Origin: Site-B1 sp963722665 | GTDB lineage: Bacteria > Bacteroidota > Bacteroidia > Flavobacteriales > Flavobacteriaceae | Direction of reading: 5' to 3' | Length of the DNA: 64,000 nucleotides | NCBI GenBank assembly: GCA_963722665.1 | Contig: CAVRNW010000042.1 | Span: 49,458 to 113,457 of the forward strand | Shown here: positions 7,773-18,670 of the stretch, piece after piece | How the letters are laid out: every line of letters starts with the position of its first letter | Numbering within the stretch: position 1 is the stretch's first letter | Notes under the pieces: generated by a model | The model's input: only the letters and a program-made list of their open reading frames with translations | What the model was told of the DNA's origin: nothing | The model's database searches: none | Position numbers and translations under genes: made by a program

Positions 7773-10281
7773 ATGAGAGTTTTTAAATTATTGTTTCTTT
7801 TTAGCTTATTAGTAGTCTCAAATGTACATTCTCAAAATAAGGAAATTACCTTAGAAGAAATCTGGAGCGGAACATTTAGAACCGAACGGATGGAAGCCTT
7901 GAACTCAATGAAAAATGGGCAGTACTATTCAGTTTTGAACAATGACCGAGCGAATAATACTGTTTCAATTGATATTTATAACTACAGAACCTCACAAAAA
8001 GTAAAAACTTTTTTCAGCACCCAAGATTTTAATGAAATCAAAACATTTTCATCCTATACCTTCAATGAGGATGAAACAAAAGTATTATTAGCTACCGAAG
8101 AAGAACGAATATACAGGAGGTCGAAACAAGGGAAATATTATGTTTACAATACCAGAGACAATTCGGTTCAATTGGTATCTGAAGAACTCATTCAGGAACC
8201 AACATTTTCCCCTGACGGCAACAGAGTTGCCTATGTGTTAAATAATAATATATATATTAAGGAATTGGTGCTAAATACTACTTTTCAGGCCACTTTTGAT
8301 GGACAAAAGAATAAGATCATTAACGGGTTAACCGATTGGGTTTACGAAGAAGAATTTAAGTTTGTGAGAGCTTTCGACTGGAATGCCGACAGTGATAGAA
8401 TAGCTTTTTTAAAGTTCGACGAATCGAATGTCCCGGAGTTTTCAATGGATGTTTATGGTAAAGAACTTTATCCGTCTCAAGAGGTTTTTAAGTACCCAAA
8501 GGCAGGTGAAAAGAATGCCAAAGTAGAATTATTTATTTATGATCTCCTTAAATCAGAATCAGTAAAGGTGTATTTGGAAAAGGAATATTCTGATTTTTAT
8601 GTCCCAAGGATAAAATGGACAAAGGATCCTGAAATTTTAAGTGCACAGTATTTAAACAGACATCAAAATGATTTGGATCTATGGTTGTTAAATGCCAATG
8701 GCTATGAAAGTACTATAGTGTTGAACGAAAAGAGTGATACCTACGTAGGTGTAACCGATAATCTTACTTTTTTAGATGATGACAGTTTCTTGTGGACCAG
8801 TGAAAAGGATGGATATAATCACATTTATCACTATACTAAATTTGGAAAGCTCATTAATCAAGTGACCAGAGGTAATTGGGATGTGACGGAGTTTTATGGA
8901 TATGATAAAACAACTAAAAAAGTATTTTATCAATCAGTTGAAGAAGGATCTATAAACAGAGATGTTTATTCAATTGGCCTGAATGGGATAGATAAAAAAC
9001 GTTTAACAAAAGATGACGGTACCAATAGTGCTTCATTCAGTTCAGACTACAGTTATTTTATTAATGGATTTTCCAGCGCAAGTAGTCCGCCCGAATATAC
9101 TTTAAATGAGGCAGGCAATGGGAATGTCCTGAAAAAAATCAAGGATAACAAGGCCTTAGAAAAAATTCTTGATCAGTACAAATTCTCCAAAAAGGAATTC
9201 AGTACAATTAAAGTGAATGGTTATGATCTTAACATGTGGATGATAAAACCTGCAAATTTTAATTCCAAAGAACAGTATCCCTTATTAATGTATCAATATT
9301 CGGGACCGGGATCACAATCTGTTTCCAACAGCTGGAATAGATCAAACGATTATTGGCATCAAGTGCTTGCACAGCAGGGATTTATTATAGTATGTGTAGA
9401 TGGACGAGGAACTGGATTTAAAGGGGCAGATTTTAAAAAGAAACTGACATATCTGAATTTAGTAAAATATGAAACCGAAGATCAAATAGCCGTGGCACGA
9501 AAGCTGGGAGAATTGTCATATATTGATAAAGGACAGAATCGGGATATGGGGTTGGAGTTTTGGAGGTCAAATGTCCACGAATTGCATATTAAAAGGCAAT
9601 GATGTCTTTAAAATGGCAATAGCAGTTGCCCCTGTTACGAGCTGGAGGTTCTATGACACTATTTATACCGAACGTTACATGAGAACACCTCAGGAAAATC
9701 CAAAAGGTTATGATGACAATTCACCACTTAATTACGCCAATTTATTAAAAGGTGATTATTTACTGATCCATGGGTCAGCAGATGATAATGTGCATGTCCA
9801 AAATACCACAAGAATGGTCGAAGCATTGGTTCAAGCCGACAAACAGTTTGAATGGATGATCTATCCTGACAAGAATCATGGTATTTATGGGGGGAATACA
9901 AGATTGCATTTATATAAAAAGATGACCAGTTTTATAAATAAGAGTTTAGGTGATAAAACTCAAAAAATGTATAGCAATACGGTAACAACTGATAATTCTT
10001 CTAAGAATATCCCTGTAAATCAATTAAATTTAGTAAAAGAACCAACCATTGTTGTACCTGCAACTACTAAGGTGGTAAAGGATATTGTTGAAATCCCTGA
10101 TGAAGAAGAAAATGCTGAAAAAGAAATTGAGATAAAAAATGAAGTTCCAAAAGTGCCTTCCAAACGTGAAATTAGACGAAATAACATTAGGCAGCTTAAA
10201 GAAATAAGAAAACAAAATAAAGAGAAAACAAAAAGAAGTGATAAGAGAGAAAGCATTTATGATAAATATAAAATTAACTAA
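7773..10281 (+). pseudogene. dipeptidyl peptidase IV (S9 family), frameshifted
   Basis: An S9B prolyl oligopeptidase-family exopeptidase that removes X-Pro dipeptides from peptide N-termini. I start it at ATG 7773, which gives a clean signal peptide (FLFSLLVVSNVHSQ), rather than the TTG at 7752. The beta-propeller domain fills about residues 30-480. The catalytic domain then has the nucleophile motif GWSFGG, Asp in HGSADDNVHV and His in YPDKNHGIYGG. One extra G at 9531-9532 breaks the frame exactly before the nucleophile: frame 1 ends at 9602 with nonsense sequence, and the rest is read from about 9523 in the next frame. Removing that base gives about 835 residues. A Lys/Glu-rich tail of about 90 residues after the usual end is unusual. 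The three POT genes follow directly. Confidence 0.88.
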
Positions 10282-10334
10282 GAAATAACATAAGACAACT
10301 TAAAGAATTAAGAAAGCAGCAGAAAAAAACTAAC
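10179..10334 (+). repeat. imperfect direct repeat of about 51 bp at the DPP IV 3' end
   Basis: Unit 1 (10179-10229) lies inside the coding tail and encodes RNNIRQLKEIRKQNKEK. Unit 2 (10283-10334) lies just after the stop codon; in a different frame it would encode NNIRQLKELRKQQKKTNN and then a stop. The two units are clearly related, with several substitutions. Confidence 0.7.
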
Positions 10335-10357
10335 AATTAACTAACTATTATTTTATT

Positions 10358-11854
10358 ATGAACGATAAAAATACATCAATTCAAGGGCATCCAAAGGGGT
10401 TAATGACCCTTTTCTTTTCAGAAATGTGGGAACGATTTTGTTACTACGGAATGCGAGTCCTATTGACATTATATCTTGTAAAATCATTGATGAAAGGTGA
10501 TGCTGATGCGGCACTTATTTATGGTGCTTATACAGGCTTAGTTTATGCTGCTCCTATTTTAGGAGGCTTGTTAGCAGATAAATACCTCGGTTATAGAAAT
10601 GCCGTATTGCTCGGGGCGATCTTAATGGCGATAGGTGAGTTTATTATACTTGGGGGTACCGAACAGTTTTTAATGATAGGTATGGGGGCATTAATTGTTG
10701 GAAATGGTTATTTTAAAGCAAACATATCTACTATTGTGGGGAAATTATATAATGATAATGATCCACGGAGAGATTCAGGATTTACAATCTTTTATATTGG
10801 TATTAATATTGGCGCTTTACTGGCAACAACCGTTGTCGCTTATGTAGGGGAGACCTACGGATTTAGATATGGTTTTGGTCTTGCAGGTTTTGGAATGCTT
10901 ATGGGCTTAATTATTTTCTGGACAGGAAGGAAAAATTACTCACTAGCTCCTGGTTTAGGCATAACTGAAGAAGGTAGAAAAAGAGGATTTGCAGGTTTAA
11001 ATAAAGCGCAAATTGTCGGCGTAGGGTCATTAATAATTATTCCAATCAGTTATTGGTTAATAACTAATAATAGCTGGTTAGATTATTTATTAATCGGGTT
11101 ATTTATCTATATTTCTATTTCATTGATATTGGCCGGAAGAGCCGCGGATAGGTTAGATAAAGTTTCGGTGTGGAGAGATAGAATGATTGCGCTATTGATC
11201 TTTATGGTTATTAATATAGCTTTCTGGGCTTGTTTCGAACAAGCAGGAACATCATTAACTTTGTTTGCAGATAGAAATGTGGATAGAAGTATTTTAGGCT
11301 GGGAAATGCCTGCTTCCATGACACAATTTTTTAATCCATTTTTTATAATAGTTTTTGGCTCCATATTTTCTGTGATGTGGGTTAAATTATCAGCTATAGG
11401 TAAAAACCCAAGTATTCCTATGAAATTTGCTTTAGGTATTTTTCAATTAGCATTAGGATTTTTAGTTACTCAAATTGGACTTCAATTTGTTAACGATGCT
11501 TATCAAGTACCATTACTTACTTTATTATTTTTATACTTATTACATACTACGGGAGAATTATTTTTATCACCTATTGGTTTATCTATGGTGACAAAACTAT
11601 CTCCAAAAAATATTGCGGGTACAGCTATGGGAGCCTGGTTTTTAAGTTTTGCAATTGCGAATTATGTTGGAGGAAAAATAGCTTCGCTTAACCGGTGGTC
11701 ATAGTGATACTGGAGTGGCCTTAACTCGCTGCAGAAGGTTTGGATAAATATACATCGGTATTTTGCAACTATAGGATTTGTATTAATTGGTATTGCCATT
11801 TTAATTGCATATTTAACAAACCACTTAAAAAAGCTAATGCATGGTGTTGAATAA
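10358..11854 (+). pseudogene. POT-family peptide transporter, frame broken near the C-terminus
   Basis: A proton-coupled oligopeptide transporter (PTR2/POT branch of MFS). The POT signature EMWERFCYYG lies at residues 22-31, the GNGYFKANIS segment follows, and FEQAGTSL marks TM7. The frame holds to 11704, where it stops after SLNRWS. The expected C-terminus is still present: removing an extra A at 11690-11691, an extra base at 11725-11727 and an extra T in 11761-11764 restores GGHSDTGVAL, then EGLDKYTSVF, then the last helix and LKKLMHGVE, ending at 11854 with 497 residues. The three insertions add up to +3, so the last helix is already in the starting frame. Its place behind DPP IV suggests dipeptide uptake. 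A terminator follows at 11912. Confidence 0.88.
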
Positions 11855-11911
11855 GTCAATTTTTCACCAAACTTTTATCATTTTTATATGATCAAATCTA
11901 AATAAATAACT

Positions 11912-11943
11912 AAAAAGCTCAAGTCATTCTGCTTGAGCTTTTT
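11912..11943 (+). terminator. rho-independent terminator between POT genes 1 and 2
   Basis: A 12-bp stem (AAAAAGCTCAAG with CTTGAGCTTTTT) around an 8-base loop, ending in a T-run. It lies between the first and second transporter genes, so those two are probably separate or attenuated transcripts. Confidence 0.85.
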
Positions 11944-11961
11944 CATTAACAAACTTAAACA

Positions 11962-13446
11962 ATGAGTACAGAAAAGAAATCTTTTTTTGGAGTTATGAAA
12001 TCCTATAATAAAAATTTTAGGGTTGCCAGTGTAATGGAACTTTTTGAACGTTGGGCTTGGTACGGATTATTTGCAGTTCTAGCACTTTACTTAACAGGTT
12101 CTACAGATGAAGGAGCACTTGGTTTTTCACATATAGAAAAAGGCCAAATAATGGGTATTGTTACGGCAATTCTATATTTACTACCAATGATTACTGGTGT
12201 AATTGCCGATAAGATTGGTTACAAACTTTCTTTAATAATTGCTTATGTGTTGTTAATGTCCGGTTATTATGTAATGGGAGAAGTAACATCTTTTACAATG
12301 GTATTTATTGTGTTTTTATGGGTGGCGGTAGGTGCAGCAATGTTTAAACCGGTAGCTTCTGCAATTATAACAAAGAATACTGATGAATCTAATTCCACTT
12401 TAGGGTTTGGAATTTTTTATATGATGGTGAACATCGGTGGATTTATTGGACCAATGTTTTCTAGTACATTAAGAACCCAATTTGGTTGGAAAATAGTATT
12501 CTTACAGGCGGCCATAGTAATAGGCATAAATTTAGTTATACTTCTTATTTTTTATAAAGAAAAGGACAGAGTAAAAAATACAGAAACTTTAAAAGAAGCA
12601 TTATTAAGTTCATTGAAAAATATGTGGGAAGCAGTAAAAGATAGTCGTCTTTCTGTTTTATTAGTTATAATGGTAGGTTTTTGGACCATGTTTAATCAAC
12701 TATTCTATACACTTCCAACGTTCATTGAAGATTGGGTAAATACAAGAGCGTTGCATGATTCCATTGCAAGCGTATCGCCATGGATCGCAAGTGTTATGAG
12801 TGGAGGAGGAGATTCTGTTAATCCCGAAATGTTAGTAAATATTGATGCTGGATCAATTATTTTGTTTCAATTAATCATATCATACTTTGTATTAAGAATG
12901 CGTCATGTAAGTGCAATGATCACTGGATTTATAATTGCAGCAATAGGTATTGGAATTACTTTTTACACAGGTAATGGTTTTTATACAATTTTAGGTATTG
13001 TAATTTTTGCAATAGGTGAAATGATGACCAATCCAACGTTTTCGTCGTTCATAGCTTTAATTTCTCCAAAAGGAAAAGAAGCTCTTATATATGGGGACTT
13101 ATTTTTTACCAATATTTTTAGGAAACCTTTTAACAACATTAGTATCAGGTAACTTATACCAAGCTTGGTCAGATAAGTTAACATTATTACAATCAGAAAT
13201 GACCAACAGAGGAATTAATATGCCTGAAATAACTCAGGAATTTAGCTAAGAACGATTATTTTGCATCAGCTTCGGAAAAATTAGGAATGTCAGAAGTTGA
13301 AATGACACAATTTATTTGGGATAACTATCAGCCTAACAAAATTTGGTATGTTATTGTTGGTATTGGAATTAGTTACAATTTTAGCTCTAGCTGTTTATGA
13401 TAGAATGGTTATCAGACCAAGAGAGGCTAAAGCCAATGGAATTTAA
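11962..13446 (+). pseudogene. second POT/MFS peptide transporter paralogue, frame broken near the C-terminus
   Basis: An MFS transporter of POT type but more divergent than its neighbours: the signature reads ELFERWAWYG (residues 26-35), and the TM7 FEQ motif is FNQ here. The open frame ends at 13152 after a meaningless tail. Removing an extra A at 13087, an extra T in 13240-13242 and an extra A at 13371 restores a continuous protein (EALYMGTYFLPIFLGNLL, then SASEKLGMSEVEM, then VTILALAVYDRM) ending at 13446 with about 493 residues. As in the first transporter, the three insertions sum to +3. It ends 5 bases before the third transporter. The substrate is probably a small peptide, but the altered FEQ residue makes this less certain. 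Confidence 0.82.
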
Positions 13447-13451
13447 TTAAT

Positions 13452-15468
13452 ATGAATGAATCATCCAACGAATTCTTTAAGACGCAGGTTTTAGGTCATC
13501 CTGCCGGACTTTTTGTATTGTTTTTTACAGAAATGTGGGAACGTTTTTCCTTTTATGGAATGCGTGCCTTATTGGTTCTGTTTTTAGTAAGTTCCTTTGG
13601 AATTGGAGGCTGGGATTGGCCTCGTGAAAATGCATTGGCCTTATATGGAACCTATCTCGCCTTGCTTTATTTAACACCGATAATTGGCGGAACACTTAGC
13701 AGATAAATATTTAGGGAATAGAAAAGCAATTATTATTGGTGCATTGATTATGACCTTAGGTCATGCTAGTATGACAATAGAGTCCATCCCTTTCTTTTTG
13801 TATTTAGGATTGTTCCTTTTAGTAGTCGGGACGGGATTTTTCAAGCCCAATATGAGTTCGTTCATCTCTATTCTTTATGAAGATTTTCCAAAGAAAAAAG
13901 ATGGTGCTTACACTATTTTTTATATGGGAGTCAATGCAGGAGCTTTTTTAGGTATCATGCTATGCGGATATCTGGGTGAGATACTCGGTTGGAGCTGGGG
14001 ATTCGGATTGGCAGGGATCTTCATGCTTTTAGGCTTGTTGCAATTTACATTGGCACAGGGAATTTTTGGTGAAAAAGGAAAAAAACCAAATAAAGAAGAT
14101 AAAACTATAGAAACGGATGATCATGTAAAGATTGAAGATAAGTTAAATCCGTTTACTCAGATTGATAAGCTTTTAATTGTAATTGTGGCAGTTTCCGGAT
14201 TGATTTGGATCATTAATGACCCTCTGTCTAAAATAATAAATTATAATTTTTTAAAATTTGGAGATACAGATTATTCGGGGTATTCAATATTAATTACTCT
14301 TATTTTATTTGTATACTTATTGGGATCACGAATTGTGAGGTATAGTAAAATTACAAGAGACAAAATGTTTGCTGTTGTCATTTTTGCTTTTTTCATCATC
14401 TTTTTTTGGGCTTCGTTTGAACAGGCTGGCGGTTCCATGAGCATTTTCGCCAAGGATTATACCAATAGGATCTTGTCCGGTGATTCGGCATTGATCTTTA
14501 ATATTGTTGATGTTATCATCACCGTAGTCCCAATTGCAATTATTACCTGGGTGTTATTTTTATTATTCAAGCAAACCTTTAAGAAATATTTGGTTTCTAA
14601 TTTAATCCTCGGTTTCAGTTTTGTTCTCATCTGGGGAATTGTGATTTGGAAGATCAACAATAATTTCAATACCTACTCATACGAAATAACCTATCCAACG
14701 TATCAGCTCTCGAATGAAGAAGGTGCTAAACCGAGTGTATTAACGATAAATAGCCAGGTACCTCAGGATGCGATTCTGGCAACTGGGACCACTGTAATTA
14801 GGTCGTCATCAGATTTTGTTACAAGTGATAAAATTTCAATTATTGATATTGATAAAAAGGGAGTCAATTTTAAGTACCTAACTCAAGAGCAGTCCGAAAC
14901 TATCTCGAATAGGATAGAAGCGACCATAGTTCAGAAAAAGGAAAACGAAATTCAAATTCCGGCAACCTGGTTTTTAATCTTGAATTCATTATTCATCATA
15001 GCTTTTGCACCACTTTTTTCTAAATGGTGGGAGAGTAAATTCAATCCAAAACCTGCGCATAAATATGCTATTGGCTTGTTTTTCCTGGGTATTGGGTTTG
15101 CCTTTTTAGCCTTTGGTTCAGCAGGAATACCTCAAGGAGCCAAGACAGCTTCTATAAGTATGGTTTGGTTGATTTTTGCATACTTATTCCATACTTTGGG
15201 CGAGCTCTGCGTATCGCCAGTAGGATTGAGCTATGTAAGTAAATTGGTTCCACCTAGAATGATAGCCTTTATGTTTGGTGTTTGGTACCTTGCATTAGCT
15301 ATTGGTAATAAAACTTCCGGTAAAATGGGAGCGATGATAGACGATATCACAGCCAAATATGATATTTCGACCTTCTTCATGATTTTCACCTTTGTTCCAA
15401 TAATTATAGGAATAATCGCGTTATTGCTAAATCCGGTATTAAAAAAATTAATGCATGGTGTAACATAA
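13452..15468 (+). pseudogene. third POT-family transporter with large TM7-TM8 insertion, frameshifted
   Basis: A POT transporter with the signature EMWERFSFYG (residues 27-36) and FEQAGGSM in TM7. One extra A at 13691-13692 splits it: the first frame ends at 13706, and the second, which can be read from 13684, runs to 15468. Without that base, TPIIGG runs straight into HLADKYLGNRK and the protein has about 671 residues. It is about 175 residues longer than its neighbour because, between TM7 and the segment TWFLILNSLFIIAFAPLF (canonical TM8), it carries two extra hydrophobic helices and a polar stretch of about 100 residues (around 14480-14960). It ends in the same KKLMHGV motif as the first transporter, which supports common descent. 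Confidence 0.88.
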
Positions 15469-15528
15469 ATTACATATGGCTTGCTTTTTGCATGTTATTT
15501 TTGAAACATTAAATCGACTTAATTTGTT

Positions 15529-16068
15529 ATGAGAAATATAGTACTAATTGCCCTTCTACTCTTTGCCTTAAATAGTAATGCACAGGAAATCAAATGGATT
15601 ACTTTGGAAGAAGCCATTGAAATGCAGCAGAAAGAACCACGCAAAATAATCATGGATTTCTACACAAATTGGTGTGGCCCATGTAAATTACTTGATAAGA
15701 GAACCTTTAGTAATAAAGATGTGTCCAAGTTTATAAACGAGAATTATTATGCCGTAAAATTCAATGCTGAAGGGAATTCTAAGGTTAATTTTAACGGGAA
15801 TGAGTATGGAAACCCTCAATACGATGCAAGTAAGGCGAATAAACGAAATTCTTCACACCAGTTGTCCAGATACTTTGGCGTGAATGCATATCCTACTATT
15901 GTTTTTCTTGATGAAAATAAGGGATTGATCACTCAAGTTAAAGGCTTTCAAACACCACAACAACTGGAGTTGTACTTAAAGATGTTTAAAAGCAATGATT
16001 ATAAGAACTTGAAAAGTCAGGAAGATGCCAATGCTTACTTTAAAAACTTTAAGCCAGAGTGGAATTAA
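15529..16068 (+). CDS. secreted thioredoxin-fold protein
   Basis: A 179-residue protein with a signal peptide (LIALLLFALNSNAQ, residues 5-18) and a thioredoxin fold with the redox motif WCGPCK at 48-53, preceded by IIMDFYTN and followed by LLDKRTF, as in the DUF255/thioredoxin_7-like proteins. A cis-Pro region (AYPTIVFLDEN) lies near residue 125. It should be a periplasmic disulfide reductase or exchange protein. The partner cannot be told from context: it stands alone between the POT genes and the convergent comEC gene, with only 7 bases to comEC and no clear terminator in between. Confidence 0.85.
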   Translation: MRNIVLIALLLFALNSNAQEIKWITLEEAIEMQQKEPRKIIMDFYTNWCGPCKLLDKRTFSNKDVSKFINENYYAVKFNAEGNSKVNFNGNEYGNPQYDASKANKRNSSHQLSRYFGVNAYPTIVFLDENKGLITQVKGFQTPQQLELYLKMFKSNDYKNLKSQEDANAYFKNFKPEWN

Positions 16069-16075
16069 CATAAAT

Positions 16076-18112
16076 TCAAAAATCTAATATAAAAGCTCCC
16101 TTTTTGCTGGTTTGGTGAAAAGGGAATTCTTTTTTTGCACAGGTTTCTAACCAACGTTCTTGATAACTTTTATAATTACTACCATCTGCTATGATCAATT
16201 TTGGTTGTAAATGGTCTATCAGCCTGTTTAAATTGATCTTAGGAGAATTTCTAAGCAGAACATAATCAGGTTTAAAAGAGGTTTTATAGACACTCAAACT
16301 ATCTACAACTAGCATTAATTCCTTATCTATTTTATAAAGGGCATTTAGGGAATCTGACTCTATGTTTTCTATGGAATTGCCTATTTTATAGTTTACCACT
16401 AATTTTTCATCGTTATAAGTATTTTCTTCCAAATTATGATATAGGGTCAAATTTCTGTTCTGTTTAATTCCAATTATGCTAAAACGGCTTTTGTGAAAAA
16501 TTAAAAATTCATTGCTTGCATTTTCGTATCTGTTGAATATTAAGACACTCAAAAAAAATGAAATACTTGTTAGCGCAAAAATGACATTTTTAAATGATCT
16601 GTTCTTATAAAACTTTACAAAAGCTATGATCAATAAATAACTTGAGATTACTGATAATATTCCAAAGGAGATGTGCTTTAACAAAAACTCTTCCTGTCTT
16701 GAAATTAATGCAACAAAATCATTCATTAATCCTATAATTCTTCCAAAAGAATTGGCTAAAATATGAGGTAGAATATTTAATAATGAAAGTAAAATGACTA
16801 AAATACCCAATCCTAGGATAACCCCTAAAAATGGAATTATGACCAAATTTGAAATAAAGAATAATCCCGGGAATTGGTGAAAGTAGAATAGGCTAATGGG
16901 TAATACGCCAAATTGAGCTGCTATTGTCACCGTAAAAATTTGCCATAGCTTGTTTGCCACAAGTAATTTAGGGTCCCATAGTTTAACGATCAGAGGTTGT
17001 ATCCAAACAATTGAAAATACTGCTAAATAGCTAAGTTGAAAGCCAACTTCAAATAGAAAAGTGGGTTTGAAAAGTAATAATAAGAACATAGAGATGGCCA
17101 AAGTGTTATAAATGTTGGTAACTCTTTTAATATTCAATCCAATAGCTACAATACTGAACATAGTAACCGCTCGCATCACAGAAGGAGAAAGTCCGGCAAC
17201 TATTGCAAAACACCACAATAGTAAAACGATTAGAATAGTTTTGATGTATATCCCGTTCTTTACCTGCTCTATTGGTTTAAACAAAAAATTCAAAATAATC
17301 AGAATGATACCTATGTGCAATCCGGAAACTGCCAGAATATGTATAACACCCGCATTGGCATAGTTGTTATAAGTTTCTTCAGAAATATCTTGTCTTTGCC
17401 CGAGGAGTAAAGCATTGATGATTGCTAGTTCATCTGCTCTAAAATCATAGAGTATTAGTTTTGTATTGATTCTTTCTCTTAGTCTAGCCGCAAATCCGAA
17501 AACAGAATTTCTGGTATTGTCTAAAATAAGAAGCTCATTTTTTTTCACGAATAATTGATGATAGATATGTTGCTTTTTTAAGTAGTCTTTGTAATTAAAT
17601 TGATCTGGATTTAAAGGCGGTATAAGGTCCTTTATAGATGTTTTAGCAAACACTAAATTATCCACATTCAAAGGTTTGTTGGTGCTATCTTTTTGAATGT
17701 TTAAAAGTGATTTTCCGGTCACCTTTTTTTCATTCATTTTTCTAAATTCAACGACATATTTATCGTGGTAATTACCAGATTTAAGGATTTCTTTGACCGT
17801 AAATATAATCGCAATATCAGAGTCCGTTTCTTTATTAAATTGATTTGTATAATGATTGAACTGATTCTTAGGATTATGAATACTGACGGTTAATATTCCA
17901 ACACTTATAAAAGTCAAATAAGTAAGAATTCCAAAAAGCATCTTCAATTTAAACCTAAACCTGTTAAGAATGAATATTAAGCTTAGACAAAGCACTGAAG
18001 CCAAACTTGAAAGAATGGAAAAACTAAGGGATATATTTAAATAATAACCCAGTAAGATTCCTAACACCAGGAAAAAGGTAAATTTAATTATTGTAAATTT
18101 AGACAGCTGCAC
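16076..18112 (-). CDS. comEC: ComEC/Rec2-family DNA-uptake channel protein
   Basis: A 678-residue polytopic membrane protein. An N-terminal pair of hydrophobic helices and a DUF4131-like segment (about 1-180) are followed by the Competence domain with the hallmark HILAVSGLHIGIILIIL near residues 258-274 and many membrane helices to about 510. The C-terminal part (about 540-678) looks like a shortened metallo-beta-lactamase-like remnant (PDYVLLRNSPKINLN; PKLIIADGSNYKSYQ) and lacks an HxHxDH motif. ComEC moves single-stranded DNA across the inner membrane during transformation. It is the last gene of the surE-lpxB-NlpC/P60 minus-strand run, 20 bases after the NlpC/P60 gene. Confidence 0.88.
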   Translation of the reverse strand: MQLSKFTIIKFTFFLVLGILLGYYLNISLSFSILSSLASVLCLSLIFILNRFRFKLKMLFGILTYLTFISVGILTVSIHNPKNQFNHYTNQFNKETDSDIAIIFTVKEILKSGNYHDKYVVEFRKMNEKKVTGKSLLNIQKDSTNKPLNVDNLVFAKTSIKDLIPPLNPDQFNYKDYLKKQHIYHQLFVKKNELLILDNTRNSVFGFAARLRERINTKLILYDFRADELAIINALLLGQRQDISEETYNNYANAGVIHILAVSGLHIGIILIILNFLFKPIEQVKNGIYIKTILIVLLLWCFAIVAGLSPSVMRAVTMFSIVAIGLNIKRVTNIYNTLAISMFLLLLFKPTFLFEVGFQLSYLAVFSIVWIQPLIVKLWDPKLLVANKLWQIFTVTIAAQFGVLPISLFYFHQFPGLFFISNLVIIPFLGVILGLGILVILLSLLNILPHILANSFGRIIGLMNDFVALISRQEEFLLKHISFGILSVISSYLLIIAFVKFYKNRSFKNVIFALTSISFFLSVLIFNRYENASNEFLIFHKSRFSIIGIKQNRNLTLYHNLEENTYNDEKLVVNYKIGNSIENIESDSLNALYKIDKELMLVVDSLSVYKTSFKPDYVLLRNSPKINLNRLIDHLQPKLIIADGSNYKSYQERWLETCAKKEFPFHQTSKKGAFILDF

Positions 18113-18132
18113 TGCGACAATATAAAAAAATA

Positions 18133-18666
18133 TTACAAAACTCTGCGTGCCTGTACAAAGGCAAAATACCAGTAGCGTTCCGCAAGATTAGAAACCATAA
18201 CCCCATTGCTGGTACTTGCATGAATAAATTCAACATTTCCAATTCTGGAATCGGTCACAATTCCAACATGATTTACTTTTTTACTGTTTTTTTTTGTTGC
18301 AAAGAAAAGCAGATCACCTTTTTTAACATCCTTTACATCTATCCAATTACCATAATTGGATAAATGTTTAGTGGTTCTTGGTAATAAAATATTCTCATTT
18401 TTAAAAGAGGTGAAAACCAAACCGGAACAGTCCATTCCTTTTTTTGTTGTGCCCCCATATTTATAACGAACTCCATTAAATTGTTTGGCATTTTCCACAA
18501 CATTATCTGCTGCCAGAGAGTAATTTATACTATTAGTGTCTTTTACAATTTTAACTTGATCTTTGGTTCTGGAAGCTTTGCTTTTTTTGGTGATGATCCT
18601 TTTTTTAGATCTACATGCCGAAATGCTGATTATTAAAAACAGAAATAATATAAAACGCTTCATCAC
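18133..18666 (-). CDS. NlpC/P60 (C40) peptidoglycan peptidase lipoprotein
   Basis: A 177-residue lipoprotein (lipobox ISAC with Cys18) followed by a basic linker and an NlpC/P60 domain from about residue 52. The catalytic residues are visible: Cys80 in GMDCSGLV, His133 in VNHVGIV and His149 in FIHAS. Such enzymes cut gamma-D-Glu-diaminopimelate bonds in cell-wall peptides. The gene lies 4 bases after lpxB and 20 before comEC, so it is part of the minus-strand envelope operon. Family membership is clear; the exact bond cut is inferred. Confidence 0.9.
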   Translation of the reverse strand: MMKRFILFLFLIISISACRSKKRIITKKSKASRTKDQVKIVKDTNSINYSLAADNVVENAKQFNGVRYKYGGTTKKGMDCSGLVFTSFKNENILLPRTTKHLSNYGNWIDVKDVKKGDLLFFATKKNSKKVNHVGIVTDSRIGNVEFIHASTSNGVMVSNLAERYWYFAFVQARRVL

Positions 18667-18670
18667 TGAT

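Noticed and set aside
9500..9610. Programmed +1/-1 ribosomal frameshifting in the DPP IV gene
   Set aside because: There is no slippery heptamer with a downstream pseudoknot at the break, and neighbouring genes have similar single-base insertions, so a sequence error or true mutation is simpler.
9531..13692. Phase variation by repeat-length change as the cause of the frame breaks
   Set aside because: The inserted bases are not in long simple repeats and occur at many separate sites.
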